From assembly GCF_047718555.1 (NCBI RefSeq), contig NZ_JBDNRK010000006.1, forward strand, positions 1 through 64,000: a stretch of 64,000 bases of DNA, given 5' to 3'. The notes beneath the pieces are model-generated. The model did no database searches and was not told the origin of the DNA. It was given only the letters and a program-made list of their open reading frames with translations. Numbering within the stretch: position 1 is the stretch's first letter; each line of letters opens with the position of its first letter. Shown here piece after piece: positions 15,146 through 24,882 of this stretch. Source of the DNA: Clostridium_I sp047718555. GTDB taxonomy: Bacteria > Bacillota > Clostridia > Clostridiales > Clostridiaceae. The position numbers and the translations under genes are program-made.

Positions 15146-17776
15146 ATGGAAAATAAAAAATATGTGTATCTTTTTAGTGAGGGAAATGCTAAAATGAGAA
15201 ATCTGTTAGGGGGAAAAGGTGCTAATTTAGCAGAAATGACTAATTTGGGTATACCAGTTCCCCAAGGTTTCACTGTAAGTACAGAAGCTTGTATAAAATA
15301 TTATGAGGATGAAAAAAATGTGTCTGATGACATCATTATTCAAATAAATGATGCTTTAGAGAAACTTGAGAAAATTACATGCAAACGTTTTGGTAATTCA
15401 GATAACCCACTACTTTTATCAGTAAGATCCGGTGCTCGAGTTTCTATGCCTGGAATGATGGATACTATTCTTAACTTAGGGTTAAACGATATCACTGTAG
15501 AAAAAATAGTAAAATTAACTAATAACGTAAGATTTGCGTACGATTCCTATAGAAGGTTTATTCAAATGTTTTCTGATGTGGTTATGGGAATTGAAAAGAG
15601 GAAATTTGAGGATTTAATTGATAAAATTAAAGAGGAAAAGAAAGTTAAATTTGATACTGAATTAGACGAAAATGATTTAAAAAAATTAGTGCTTCAGTTT
15701 AAAAAACTTTATGCTGAAGAAATAGGAAAACCTTTCCCGGAAGATCCAAAAGATCAACTTATAGAATCTGTAACAGCTGTTTTTAGATCATGGAATAATC
15801 CCAGGGCTATAGTATATAGAAGATTAAATGATATACCGGGAGAATGGGGCACTGCTGTAAACGTTCAAACTATGGTATTTGGTAACATGGGTAATACTTC
15901 AGGCACTGGTGTGGCATTTACAAGGAATCCAGCCACTGGAGAAAATAAAATATTTGGTGAATATCTTATAAATGCTCAGGGGGAAGATGTAGTTGCTGGT
16001 ATAAGAACTCCACAGCCAATTACAAAACTTAAAGAAGATTCACCACAGTGTTATGAAGAATTTATAAATATAGCACACAGTCTGGAAAATCACTATAAAG
16101 ATATGCAGGATATGGAGTTTACCATAGAACAGGGAAAATTATATTTTCTTCAAACAAGAAATGGTAAGAGAACTGCACAATCTGCTTTGAAAATAGCAGT
16201 AGACATGGTTAATGAAGGTTCACTTACTAAAGAAGAAGCTATTCTAAAGGTTGAACCAAAACAGTTAGAAACACTGCTACATCCTGCTTTTGATACAGAT
16301 GAAATTAAAAAGGCTACCTGTATAGCCAAAGGTTTGCCAGCATCACCAGGGGCTGCTTGTGGTAAGGTCTATTTTACTGCAGAAGATGCAAAAAAATACC
16401 ATGAAAAAGGAGAAAAAGTAGTGCTGGTAAGGCTTGAAACATCTCCTGAAGATATTGAGGGAATGGTTGCAGCAGAAGGTATACTTACAGTAAGGGGAGG
16501 TATGACTTCTCATGCTGCGGTAGTTGCAAGAGGTATGGGAACTTGCTGCGTGGCAGGTTGTGGCAAGATAAATATCGACGAAGAAAAAAAAGTATTTCAG
16601 GTTGGTGGAAAACAGTATTCTGAAGGAGATTATATTTCTTTAGACGGAAGTACTGGAAATGTATATGGTGAAGCTATAAAAACTACTTTACCTGAAAATA
16701 GCGGTGATTTCGAAATCTTTATGAAATGGGCAGATGATATTAAGAAGCTTCAGGTTAGAACAAATGCTGATACACCTAAGGAAGCTACGGAAGCAGTTAA
16801 ATTTGGAGCCAAGGGTATAGGGCTATGCAGAACTGAGCATATGTTTTTTGAAGAAGATAGAATTCCAGCTGTAAGAGAAATGATAGTAGCAACTACTGTA
16901 GAACAGAGAAAGAAAGCCTTAGATAAGTTATTGCCAATGCAAAAGAAAGATTTTATAGGTATATATGAAGCTATGGAAGGTAAACCTGTAACTATAAGAT
17001 TTTTGGATCCACCACTGCATGAATTTCTCCCATCTGAAGAAGAAGATATAAGAGCACTATCAAAGGAAATGGGGATAAGTTTTGATGAACTTAAAATTAC
17101 AGTAGCTTCGCTGCATGAGTTTAATCCTATGATGGGGCATAGAGGATGCAGACTTACTGTATCCTATCCTGAGATTGCACAGATGCAAACTACTGCTATT
17201 ATAGAGGCGGCTCTTGAAGTAAATAAAAGAAAAGGAATTAATATAGTACCTGAGATTATGATTCCCCTTGTTGGTGAAATAAAAGAGCTAAAATTTGTTA
17301 AGGATATAGTGGTAAAGACTGCTGATGAAATAATTGATAAAAGTGGAGAAAAACTTAAATATAGTGTGGGAACTATGATAGAAATACCAAGAGCTGCTCT
17401 TACAGCAGATGAAATTGCAAAAGAAGCAGAATTCTTTTCCTTTGGAACAAATGATTTAACTCAAATGACATTTGGATTTTCTAGAGATGACGCAGGTAAA
17501 TTTTTAAATGACTATTATGAAAATAAAATATATGAATTTGACCCTTTTGAAAAATTAGATCAAATCGGAGTAGGAAAGCTTGTAAAAATAGCAGCAGAAC
17601 TTGGAAAGAAAACTAGACCAGATATACATCTTGGTATATGTGGAGAACATGGAGGAGATCCATCCTCAGTTGAATTTTGCCATAACGTAGGGCTTGACTA
17701 CGTATCTTGTTCACCATTTAGAGTACCTCTAGCAAGACTGGCAGCAGCACAAGCTCAGGTGAAAAATCCGAGGTAA
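15146..17776 (+). CDS. ppdK: Pyruvate, phosphate dikinase
   Basis: Interconverts pyruvate, ATP and phosphate with PEP, AMP and pyrophosphate. In Clostridia it works in glycolysis or gluconeogenesis. The 876-residue enzyme has full length: an N-terminal ATP-grasp domain, a phosphohistidine domain with GGMTSHAAVVARG (His near 456), and a PEP/pyruvate barrel with LGICGEHGGDPSS near 830. RBS AAAGGGGG precedes ATG 15146. It is adjacent to ccpN, and a terminator follows. Confidence 0.98.
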   Translation: MENKKYVYLFSEGNAKMRNLLGGKGANLAEMTNLGIPVPQGFTVSTEACIKYYEDEKNVSDDIIIQINDALEKLEKITCKRFGNSDNPLLLSVRSGARVSMPGMMDTILNLGLNDITVEKIVKLTNNVRFAYDSYRRFIQMFSDVVMGIEKRKFEDLIDKIKEEKKVKFDTELDENDLKKLVLQFKKLYAEEIGKPFPEDPKDQLIESVTAVFRSWNNPRAIVYRRLNDIPGEWGTAVNVQTMVFGNMGNTSGTGVAFTRNPATGENKIFGEYLINAQGEDVVAGIRTPQPITKLKEDSPQCYEEFINIAHSLENHYKDMQDMEFTIEQGKLYFLQTRNGKRTAQSALKIAVDMVNEGSLTKEEAILKVEPKQLETLLHPAFDTDEIKKATCIAKGLPASPGAACGKVYFTAEDAKKYHEKGEKVVLVRLETSPEDIEGMVAAEGILTVRGGMTSHAAVVARGMGTCCVAGCGKINIDEEKKVFQVGGKQYSEGDYISLDGSTGNVYGEAIKTTLPENSGDFEIFMKWADDIKKLQVRTNADTPKEATEAVKFGAKGIGLCRTEHMFFEEDRIPAVREMIVATTVEQRKKALDKLLPMQKKDFIGIYEAMEGKPVTIRFLDPPLHEFLPSEEEDIRALSKEMGISFDELKITVASLHEFNPMMGHRGCRLTVSYPEIAQMQTTAIIEAALEVNKRKGINIVPEIMIPLVGEIKELKFVKDIVVKTADEIIDKSGEKLKYSVGTMIEIPRAALTADEIAKEAEFFSFGTNDLTQMTFGFSRDDAGKFLNDYYENKIYEFDPFEKLDQIGVGKLVKIAAELGKKTRPDIHLGICGEHGGDPSSVEFCHNVGLDYVSCSPFRVPLARLAAAQAQVKNPR

Positions 17777-17837
17777 TAAACAGAGTTCTAGACATCAGTT
17801 TGAGTTCTTATACAGTATAATTATTAGAATTATAATA

Positions 17838-17878
17838 TTAGGCGGTGCAGCAAGCGGCATCGCCTAAATCATTTTTTT
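17838..17878 (+). terminator. Terminator after ppdK
   Basis: TTAGGCGGTGC (17838-17848) pairs with GCATCGCCTAA (17857-17867, one G.U), then ATCATTTTTTT. Confidence 0.88.
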
Positions 17879-18063
17879 ATCCGATGACTACCATCCGTAA
17901 TACTCCCATCGCACACAGCGAAAGCGATTCACACAAAATCCAAGATTTTGGTTCTCTGCTTTTCTATCAAAGTGGGAGATAACGGCTGCTACGTCCCTGG
18001 ATAATTCATCTAAACTCAGTGGGAATACAAACTCCCACTGAGTTTAGATGAATTGATAAAGTC
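17879..18063 (-). repeat. Family II structured repeat, longest copy
   Basis: Begins CCGATGACTACCATCCGTAA, like 45112, and ends in GATGAATTGATAAAG, like 137. It has several hairpins, notably a perfect 22-bp inverted repeat (18003-18024 with 18033-18054, loop ATACAAAC). That hairpin overlaps the last ~13 codons of the CotS-like gene on the - strand and could serve as its terminator structure. Strand of the repeat is arbitrary. Confidence 0.65.
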
Positions 18064-19086
18064 TCTAAATCTATAGACCATTTCCAGCTGTTTCTCTGTG
18101 TGTTTTACAGTTTTCTCCAATAAAGTTATAAATGCAGATTTGTTACATTTATCTATATTATTATAATAATCCCGTGCCAATTTCCAATACTTTTGTGGAA
18201 AGCTAATATATGATAAAATATATCTATAATCGTCTATAGATAAAGGAGTAATATTTTCATATTCGTATAGACAATTTACTAAAAGCTTTAAGTCCCAATT
18301 TGTACTTTCACGTTTTAAAAATCTTCTAAGAAAATAAGATATATCATGAGCACAATAGTCAATTTTACATTTATCAAAATCTATTATCCAGACCTTATTA
18401 TCTTTATCGAATATTATATTTTTATTTACAAAATCTAAATGACAAAGAGATTTTCTCATATTATTGGAATTTATATGTGAAGCTACATCATTAGATATTT
18501 TAGCTAAATTAATGCATACATGAAAATTCTTGACGAATATACCGGAAAAAATATCTTGGTATTCAAAAGCCAAATTTGAATAACTGATTAATTGATGAAA
18601 ATGTCTATTCATGGATGAATACATGTCTTCATATCCAAGTCGCATGTTACTTCCTGTCATGGGAAAAAAGTTTTCTGTGGCCTTGTGCATTTCGGCTAAG
18701 GTTTTGGCAGATTCAATTATATGAGTAGTATTATCGTAGTCACACTTTTCACCTTCAATCCAAGGAGTTAGTATAAAGATCATATCATTATAGATAACAA
18801 ATCTGCCACCAGATTTTGTGGGGAGTATTCTTGGAACATTTAATTGAAATCTGTAAAGCCATTCAATACTGGAGTATACAAAGAGAAGTTCTTCTTTGGT
18901 ATAGTAAACTTTTTTTAAACAATAGGCCTTAGAATTAGATTCTACTTTATATACAGCTCTTTGTTTATCGGTGTCCTTAAACTTTATTTGACAAATAGAA
19001 GCATCTTGTAGATTATACTTGCTTAATATGAATTTTCTCAATTTATCTTCAGATAATAAAATATATTTTACAGCCGGCTGAGGCAT
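18016..19086 (-). CDS. CotS-like spore coat protein (kinase fold)
   Basis: A 356-residue member of the CotS/YutH family: proteins with an aminoglycoside-phosphotransferase-like fold found in spore coats. Visible kinase-like motifs are LCHLDFVNKNIIFD (catalytic loop HxD..N) and VWIIDFDKC (DFD metal motif), with ILTPWIEGEKC as the hinge. GTG 19095 is in frame but touches AAGGAG; ATG 19086 is spaced 8 bases from it. The last residues are encoded within a family II palindrome, so the C-terminus may have been altered by the repeat. Confidence 0.82.
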   Translation of the reverse strand: MPQPAVKYILLSEDKLRKFILSKYNLQDASICQIKFKDTDKQRAVYKVESNSKAYCLKKVYYTKEELLFVYSSIEWLYRFQLNVPRILPTKSGGRFVIYNDMIFILTPWIEGEKCDYDNTTHIIESAKTLAEMHKATENFFPMTGSNMRLGYEDMYSSMNRHFHQLISYSNLAFEYQDIFSGIFVKNFHVCINLAKISNDVASHINSNNMRKSLCHLDFVNKNIIFDKDNKVWIIDFDKCKIDYCAHDISYFLRRFLKRESTNWDLKLLVNCLYEYENITPLSIDDYRYILSYISFPQKYWKLARDYYNNIDKCNKSAFITLLEKTVKHTEKQLEMVYRFRDFINSSKLSGSLYSH

Positions 19087-19411
19087 AGTTAACACTCCTT
19101 ACATAAGAGATATTTAAAATTAAGTGGACATTATGCTAGTCTAATCTTTAAGCTGATCTTTTGATAACTAAACTATCTTCAGAATAAGCTTGATTTTGCA
19201 GAGTATAGCTGTGACATATTTTTGATTTAATATTTTTTTATGTAGCTGACTTTACATTATAATCATATTAATAAAATTTTTATAATATACGTTTAAATGA
19301 AAGGTTATTAATAAAATAATGAATATCTAATACATTATTTTAAAACAATATAAATAAAAAAAGGAGTTTTAGCAATTATTATAGAATAAGATATTAGGAT
19401 AGGTGATCAAG
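19087..19411. other. Divergent intergenic region, no gene seen
   Basis: A/T-rich gap between divergent genes. It contains AAAAAAAGGAG near 19357 with no start codon at proper spacing. I cannot pick out a reliable promoter for either side. Confidence 0.5.
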
Positions 19412-20440
19412 ATGAGTATAAGAGAGATAATTGAGGAAAAAGAAAAAAAATCAATGAATATTTGCGGTACTATCTCTGTAAGGACAATAGGAAGAGAAAT
19501 AGAAGAAGAACCTGATGAAATAAGAACTTCCTTTATGGTAGATAGAGATAGAATAGTTCACAGCAAATCTTTTAGAAGATTAAAACACAAAACTCAGGTC
19601 TTTATAAAAACCTTTGGTGACCATTATAGAACAAGACTTACTCATACGGTTGAAGTATCACAAATTGCCAGAACTATAGGAAAAGGTATAGGGTTAAATG
19701 AAGATCTTATAGAAGCCATTTCCTTAGGACATGACATAGGCCATGTGGCTTTTGCACATAATGGAGAAGAGATTCTAAATGAACTTTTACCAACTGGGTT
19801 TAGTCATAATATTAATAGCATAAGAGTACTTACTAAGATTGAAAATCAAGGTAAGGGCTTAAACCTTACTAAAGAGGTATTGGATGGAATACTTAATCAC
19901 AGTGGATTCTCCAACAAAAATAAAAGGGCATTTACTTTGGAAGGTCAGGTAGTTAAATATAGTGACAAAATTGCCTATGTAAATCACGATATAGATGATT
20001 CTATAAGGGCGGGAATTTTACAGGAAGAGGAATTACCAAAAGATTATATAGAAATCTTAGGAACTAATTGTAGTGACAGAATAGATACTTTAGTTAAAGA
20101 TTGTATATATAATACTCTTAAAAATATTGAAGAGGGCAAAATAGAAGTAAGTTTAAGTAAAGATATAGAAGCAGCACTTTTAGGTCTTAGAAGTTTTATG
20201 TTTAAGAATGTGTATAGTGGCAGTAAACTCAAGGTTGAAAGAGATAAAGCTAAGTTTATTCTTGAACAGGTATTTTTTTATTTTCTAAAGAATGAAAAAG
20301 AGCTTCCACAATTTTATAGAGATATAGTTAAGAGAGAAGGACTTTATCAAGGGGTTGCTGATTACATATCTGGAATGAGCGATGATTATTGCTTACTAAC
20401 CTTTAATGAAAAATATGTACCCAAATTAGTAGTTTATTAA
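19412..20440 (+). CDS. dgt: dGTPase-like HD-domain triphosphohydrolase
   Basis: HD-domain enzyme of the dGTP triphosphohydrolase type (short Firmicute form, 342 residues), thought to adjust dNTP pools. The metal motif is split: THTVEVSQIAR, then GHDIGHVAFAHNGE, with the later Asp in YSDKIAYVNHDIDD. ATG 19412 is preferred over GTG 19403 because of spacing from TTAGGATAGG. Its place upstream of dnaG-rpoD recurs in Clostridia. Confidence 0.92.
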   Translation: MSIREIIEEKEKKSMNICGTISVRTIGREIEEEPDEIRTSFMVDRDRIVHSKSFRRLKHKTQVFIKTFGDHYRTRLTHTVEVSQIARTIGKGIGLNEDLIEAISLGHDIGHVAFAHNGEEILNELLPTGFSHNINSIRVLTKIENQGKGLNLTKEVLDGILNHSGFSNKNKRAFTLEGQVVKYSDKIAYVNHDIDDSIRAGILQEEELPKDYIEILGTNCSDRIDTLVKDCIYNTLKNIEEGKIEVSLSKDIEAALLGLRSFMFKNVYSGSKLKVERDKAKFILEQVFFYFLKNEKELPQFYRDIVKREGLYQGVADYISGMSDDYCLLTFNEKYVPKLVVY

Positions 20441-20572
20441 AATAATTAGAATAATTTATCAATTAATTTGGGTAAAATAGTTCATGAATAATAAAATAAA
20501 CAATAAAATAAACAAATTTTTAAAAAGAAGAAGGAATTTAAAAGTTTTTGTCGAAATACTAGATAGTTGGTG

Positions 20573-20728
20573 TTAGGCATCTAAAAAAATAGGAAGGCAA
20601 AGGTGTTGGTATATTCTGTATCAGACCATAATGCAGATTCCCATGATAATGGTGCATAGGAATTTAAAGAAGTATATGATGCAAAATAAACTAGCATACT
20701 GACTGATTAGTTTTTTGAGGTGTCTTAG
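20573..20728 (+). repeat. Family I repeat, divergent full-length copy
   Basis: The right half AAAATAAACTAGCATACTGAC and the ends TTAGGCAT/GTCTTA match the family, but the centre has drifted. It lies in the dgt-dnaG gap, ending 27 bases before the dnaG start. The rest of the gap (20441-20572) is A/T-rich with no feature seen. Confidence 0.55.
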
Positions 20729-20755
20729 AATAATTAGTTAGGTGGGAGTGTGCTG

Positions 20756-22528
20756 GTGATACCTGAAGATGTTATAGAAAAAATCAAATATGAAAATGAT
20801 ATTGTAGATGTAATATCTGATACGGTTAAGCTTAAAAGAAGTGGTAGAAACTATATGGGACTTTGTCCTTTTCATAGCGAAAAGTCACCTTCATTTAGTG
20901 TGTCTGTAGATAAACAAATATATAAATGCTTTGGCTGTGGTGAAGCAGGAAATGTAATTACCTTTGTCATGAAAACAAGAAATTTGTCATTTATAGAAGC
21001 AGTAAAAATACTTGCGGAAAGAATTCATATAGATTTAGATTATTTTGAAAAGGGTAATAGCAAGAAAAAGAATGAAAATGATAGACTTTTTAAAATTAAT
21101 GTAGATGCTGCAAGATTTTTTTTCTCTAATTTAAATTCAAATAAAATGGCGAAAAATTATTTCATAGGCAGGGGTATATTGGAGAGCACCATAAGAAGCT
21201 TTGGCTTGGGATATGCACTAAATGATTGGCATGGAATAATGAATTTTCTAAAGAAAAAAGGTTATTCTGACTTAGACTTATTAAATGCTGGCTTAATAAT
21301 AAAAAATGAAAAAGGTAATAAGTATGACAGATTTAGAAATAGGGTTATATTTCCGGTGTTTGATTATAAAGGAAGAGTTATTGGCTTTGGGGGAAGGGTT
21401 TTAGATGATTCAAAACCAAAATATTTAAATTCGCCAGAAACTGCTTTGTTTAAAAAGGGAATAAATCTATATGGATTAAATTTTGCACTGAAAAGAGATA
21501 ATAAAAGAACATTTATAATAGTTGAAGGCTATATGGATTGCATAACTCTTCATCAATATGGAATTACTAATACAGTGGCATCACTTGGTACCGCACTTAC
21601 AGTAAGCCAAGCAAAACTTCTAAAAAGATATGCTGATAATATAATAATATCCTATGATGCAGATACAGCAGGGCAAACAGCTACTCTAAGAGGATTGAAA
21701 ATATTAAGAGATGTAGGACTCGTTGTAAAAGTGTTGAAGGTACCAGAAGGAAAGGATCCAGATGAATTTATAAGAAATAATGGTAAAGAAGCTTTTGAAG
21801 TGCTTATAAATAATGCTATGCCGCTTATAGATTATAGAATTAAAAGAGCAGGAGATAATGTTAACTTTAAAAATAATGAGGAAATACCTGCATATATAAA
21901 GCAAATAGCTGATATTTTAATTGATCTTGATCCCATCGAAAAGGATGTTTATATTAAAAAAGTTTCAGAAAATACAGGTATAAAAGAGCAAGCAATTTAT
22001 GACCTTTTAAGTGATGAAATGCATAAAAACACTAATGGTTTACAAAACGTGAATAATATGGATAATTATGGACAAAAATTATATTTAGAGCCTGCTTATA
22101 TTAAAGCAGAAAGACTTTTATTAAAACTTATGTATTGTAATAGAGAAGCATATGATTATATAGTGGGAAAATTATTTTCTGATGACTTGAACTTAGAAAG
22201 TCATAAAAAAATATTCAATTTAATAATTGAAAATAGATCCTTGGAGGAAGAACATAGAAAAAGGGCAATAGAAATGAAATGTGATGATCCAGAAAGTTCC
22301 TCTGAATGGATAAATATTTGCGAAGAAAAATTTAATAATAGCAACTGTAATATGGAAGAACTTATTGATGATTATATAATTAATGTGAAAAAATTTAAAT
22401 TAGAGGAGTCAAAAAAGAAAATAATGAAAGAAATAAAATATTATGAAACTAAAGGAATGGTTGAGAAATCTTTGGAGAAAGTAAAAGAGTTAAATATAAT
22501 TCAAGAAGAAATAAATAACTTGCTATAA
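20756..22528 (+). CDS. dnaG: DNA primase
   Basis: Makes RNA primers at the replication fork. The 590-residue protein has an N-terminal CHC2 zinc domain (C37, H40, C58, C61 in LCPFH and KCFGCG), a TOPRIM catalytic domain (EGYMDCITLHQYG, YDADTAGQTA) and a C-terminal DnaB-binding domain. GTG 20756 gives the family start MIPEDVIEKIK; GTG 20750 is too near GGTGGGAG. rpoD follows after 21 bases, the macromolecular synthesis operon. Confidence 0.97.
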   Translation: MIPEDVIEKIKYENDIVDVISDTVKLKRSGRNYMGLCPFHSEKSPSFSVSVDKQIYKCFGCGEAGNVITFVMKTRNLSFIEAVKILAERIHIDLDYFEKGNSKKKNENDRLFKINVDAARFFFSNLNSNKMAKNYFIGRGILESTIRSFGLGYALNDWHGIMNFLKKKGYSDLDLLNAGLIIKNEKGNKYDRFRNRVIFPVFDYKGRVIGFGGRVLDDSKPKYLNSPETALFKKGINLYGLNFALKRDNKRTFIIVEGYMDCITLHQYGITNTVASLGTALTVSQAKLLKRYADNIIISYDADTAGQTATLRGLKILRDVGLVVKVLKVPEGKDPDEFIRNNGKEAFEVLINNAMPLIDYRIKRAGDNVNFKNNEEIPAYIKQIADILIDLDPIEKDVYIKKVSENTGIKEQAIYDLLSDEMHKNTNGLQNVNNMDNYGQKLYLEPAYIKAERLLLKLMYCNREAYDYIVGKLFSDDLNLESHKKIFNLIIENRSLEEEHRKRAIEMKCDDPESSSEWINICEEKFNNSNCNMEELIDDYIINVKKFKLEESKKKIMKEIKYYETKGMVEKSLEKVKELNIIQEEINNLL

Positions 22529-22549
22529 ACACGAAAGGAGGATATTTCC

Positions 22550-23671
22550 ATGAAAGAAAAGAAACAAAGTGAAGTAGAAGTTAAGGGTGTAGAGCAAGAG
22601 GCAAATTTAAAAACTCAAAGTGAAAAAATGCAATTTGTAAAAAAACTTGTAGATAAAGGTAAGAAAAAAGGTAATTTAACTTATAAGGAAATAATGGATG
22701 AACTGGAGAATATAGATTTAAGTCCAGAGCAAATTGAGAAGGTATATGAAGTTTTAGAGACAATGGGTATTGATATTATTGGAGATATTCAAGATATAGA
22801 AGTTGAAGAAGAAGAATTAGATTTATCAGTTCCAGAAGGAATAGCTATAGATGATCCTGTTAGAATGTATCTCAAGGAAATTGGCAAAGTACCACTATTA
22901 TCTCCTGATGAGGAAATTAATCTTGCACAGAGAATAGAAGAAGGAGATCAGGTAGCAAAGAAAAAATTAGCTGAAGCTAATTTAAGACTTGTGGTAAGTA
23001 TAGCAAAAAGATATGTAGGCAGAGGAATGCAATTTTTGGATTTAATACAAGAGGGAAATCTTGGGCTTATAAAAGCTGTAGAAAAATTTGACTACAGAAA
23101 AGGATACAAATTTAGTACTTATGCTACTTGGTGGATTAGGCAGGCTATTACAAGAGCTATAGCAGATCAAGCAAGAACTATAAGAATACCAGTACACATG
23201 GTAGAGACAATCAATAAATTAATAAGAGTTTCAAGACAGCTTCTTCAAGAACTTGGTAGAGAACCTCAGGCAGAAGAAATTGCCAAGATTATGGAAATGC
23301 CCGTGGATAAAGTAAGAGAAATTATGAAAATAGCTCAAGAGCCAGTTTCTCTTGAAACTCCTATAGGTGAAGAAGAAGATAGCCATCTTGGTGATTTTAT
23401 TCCGGATGATGAAGCACCAGCACCAGCAGAAGCAGCTGCCTTCACTATGCTTAAGGAGCAACTTATAAATGTACTTGACACACTAACTCCCCGTGAGGAA
23501 AAGGTACTTAGACTTAGATTTGGGCTGGATGATGGAAGAGCTAGAACTCTTGAAGAAGTTGGAAAAGAGTTTAATGTTACAAGAGAGAGAATAAGACAGA
23601 TAGAAGCAAAGGCACTTAGAAAATTAAGGCATCCAAGCAGAAGTAAAAAGTTAAAAGATTATTTAGATTGA
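22550..23671 (+). CDS. rpoD: Principal RNA polymerase sigma factor (sigma-A)
   Basis: Housekeeping sigma factor. The 373-residue protein has region 1.1 (about 25-85), region 1.2 (DPVRMYLKEIG), region 2 with the promoter-melting segment KFSTYATWWIRQAI, region 3, and region 4 with VTRERIRQIEAKALRKLR. RBS AAAGGAGG precedes ATG 22550. It is cotranscribed with dnaG and followed by a terminator. Confidence 0.98.
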   Translation: MKEKKQSEVEVKGVEQEANLKTQSEKMQFVKKLVDKGKKKGNLTYKEIMDELENIDLSPEQIEKVYEVLETMGIDIIGDIQDIEVEEEELDLSVPEGIAIDDPVRMYLKEIGKVPLLSPDEEINLAQRIEEGDQVAKKKLAEANLRLVVSIAKRYVGRGMQFLDLIQEGNLGLIKAVEKFDYRKGYKFSTYATWWIRQAITRAIADQARTIRIPVHMVETINKLIRVSRQLLQELGREPQAEEIAKIMEMPVDKVREIMKIAQEPVSLETPIGEEEDSHLGDFIPDDEAPAPAEAAAFTMLKEQLINVLDTLTPREEKVLRLRFGLDDGRARTLEEVGKEFNVTRERIRQIEAKALRKLRHPSRSKKLKDYLD

Positions 23672-23680
23672 TAATCTGCG

Positions 23681-23717
23681 AAAAACTGCAATCAGGTAAA
23701 GGGGGTTGCAGTTTTTT
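23681..23717 (+). terminator. Terminator after rpoD
   Basis: AAAACTGCAA and TTGCAGTTTT form the stem around a 13-base loop; six T follow. Confidence 0.88.
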
Positions 23718-23774
23718 CAGTGAGTTTTAATAATATTTCTTTTATGCTATAATAATTTTGGAGAAGGTGATAGG

Positions 23775-24665
23775 ATGGAATATTTTAAACCCTTGGATAG
23801 AAGAAAAGGCATGGAATTTATAATTTTTATAACCTTATTATTTGATATTCTCATTGGCTTAGGTTCTATATATTTAAATGATTATGTGCTTAATATTTTT
23901 TTAAGAGCCTTTTTAATTGTTTTTAATATATATCAATTTTACCATGTGGCACTGTTTGTTACTCTTAATTATGCTGTAGATGATGAGGCTTTTTATATAA
24001 TAACTTTTGGGGGAATGAAAAAAACTATTCTGCCCTTCAAGGAAATGGAGAAATACAGTAAATCCAGTGGGAGTATTGAGGCAGTAAAATTAAGTGGATA
24101 TGGCAAAAAAAATTTCGTTATAGGAAAATGTTTTTTTAAAAAGCTAGGATTTGTAAACATGTATGTGACTTCCAGTAAAAATATATTTTTTTTAAAGAAT
24201 AATCAAGGGGTGTACGGAGTTTCCCCTGAAAGCTTTAAAAGTTTTGAAAATAGATTAATATCTGAGAATATTTCTATAGGGGATTGGTATGCAAAATCAA
24301 ATAAACCTGTGAATCTGTACAGGGATAAGCATTTCATGATACCGCTTCTTGCGTCAATAATTATAATTGTATTTTTTACATTACGTCCAGCCATACTTTA
24401 TTATAAAAATTTGCTTCCCTCGTCTATGCCATTAAGCTTTAATATAAAATTTCAGCCAACTATTATTGGTACAAGCAGAGACTTTTTATTCAGACAAATG
24501 AGTTATGGAGCATTTAATACAGCCATATTATTGTGCATGTATTTTGCTGCACATTTTAGTGCAAAGCATCATAGAGAATCCTCCTATAAATATTTATATG
24601 TTTCTCTTGCTATAGCTTTAATTTTTTTATTAATTCAGCAAAGAATAATATCAAGGGTTATTTAA
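23775..24665 (+). CDS. Membrane protein with bacterial PH-like domain
   Basis: A 296-residue protein of unknown role. It has two N-terminal membrane helices (about 15-60), a soluble segment (70-165: YIITFGGMKKTILPFKEM, then FFLKNNQGVYGVSPE) that resembles a bacterial PH domain, and three more helices (195-215, 245-265, 275-293). RBS GGAGAAGG. It stands alone between the rpoD terminator and a family I repeat. The PH assignment is by pattern only. Confidence 0.72.
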   Translation: MEYFKPLDRRKGMEFIIFITLLFDILIGLGSIYLNDYVLNIFLRAFLIVFNIYQFYHVALFVTLNYAVDDEAFYIITFGGMKKTILPFKEMEKYSKSSGSIEAVKLSGYGKKNFVIGKCFFKKLGFVNMYVTSSKNIFFLKNNQGVYGVSPESFKSFENRLISENISIGDWYAKSNKPVNLYRDKHFMIPLLASIIIIVFFTLRPAILYYKNLLPSSMPLSFNIKFQPTIIGTSRDFLFRQMSYGAFNTAILLCMYFAAHFSAKHHRESSYKYLYVSLAIALIFLLIQQRIISRVI

Positions 24666-24687
24666 TAATTGATGTTAAAGTAAATAA

Positions 24688-24850
24688 TAAGGCATATGAA
24701 AATAAATAATAAGTCAAAGATGCGACGTATATTTTGAATCATACAAGGAAACAGGTTCCGAAGATAGTGAGCTATCTGAGGGTTCTGCTGAGGTCGTAGG
24801 ATTCAAAATAGGCTAGCATACTGACTTAGTTATTTTTTGAATATGCCTAA
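24688..24850 (+). repeat. Family I dispersed repeat, full-length copy
   Basis: Nearly identical to 11709-11870, including AAGTCAAAGATGCGACG, AGGTTCCGAAGATAGTGAGC and GGCTAGCATACTGACT. TATTTTGAATC and GATTCAAAATA are a perfect internal inverted pair, and GATAGTGAGCTATC makes an inner hairpin. It lies 32 bases before trmK. Confidence 0.82.
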
Positions 24851-24882
24851 GCTAATGAAGTATTGTATATGGGAGTGTAGAG

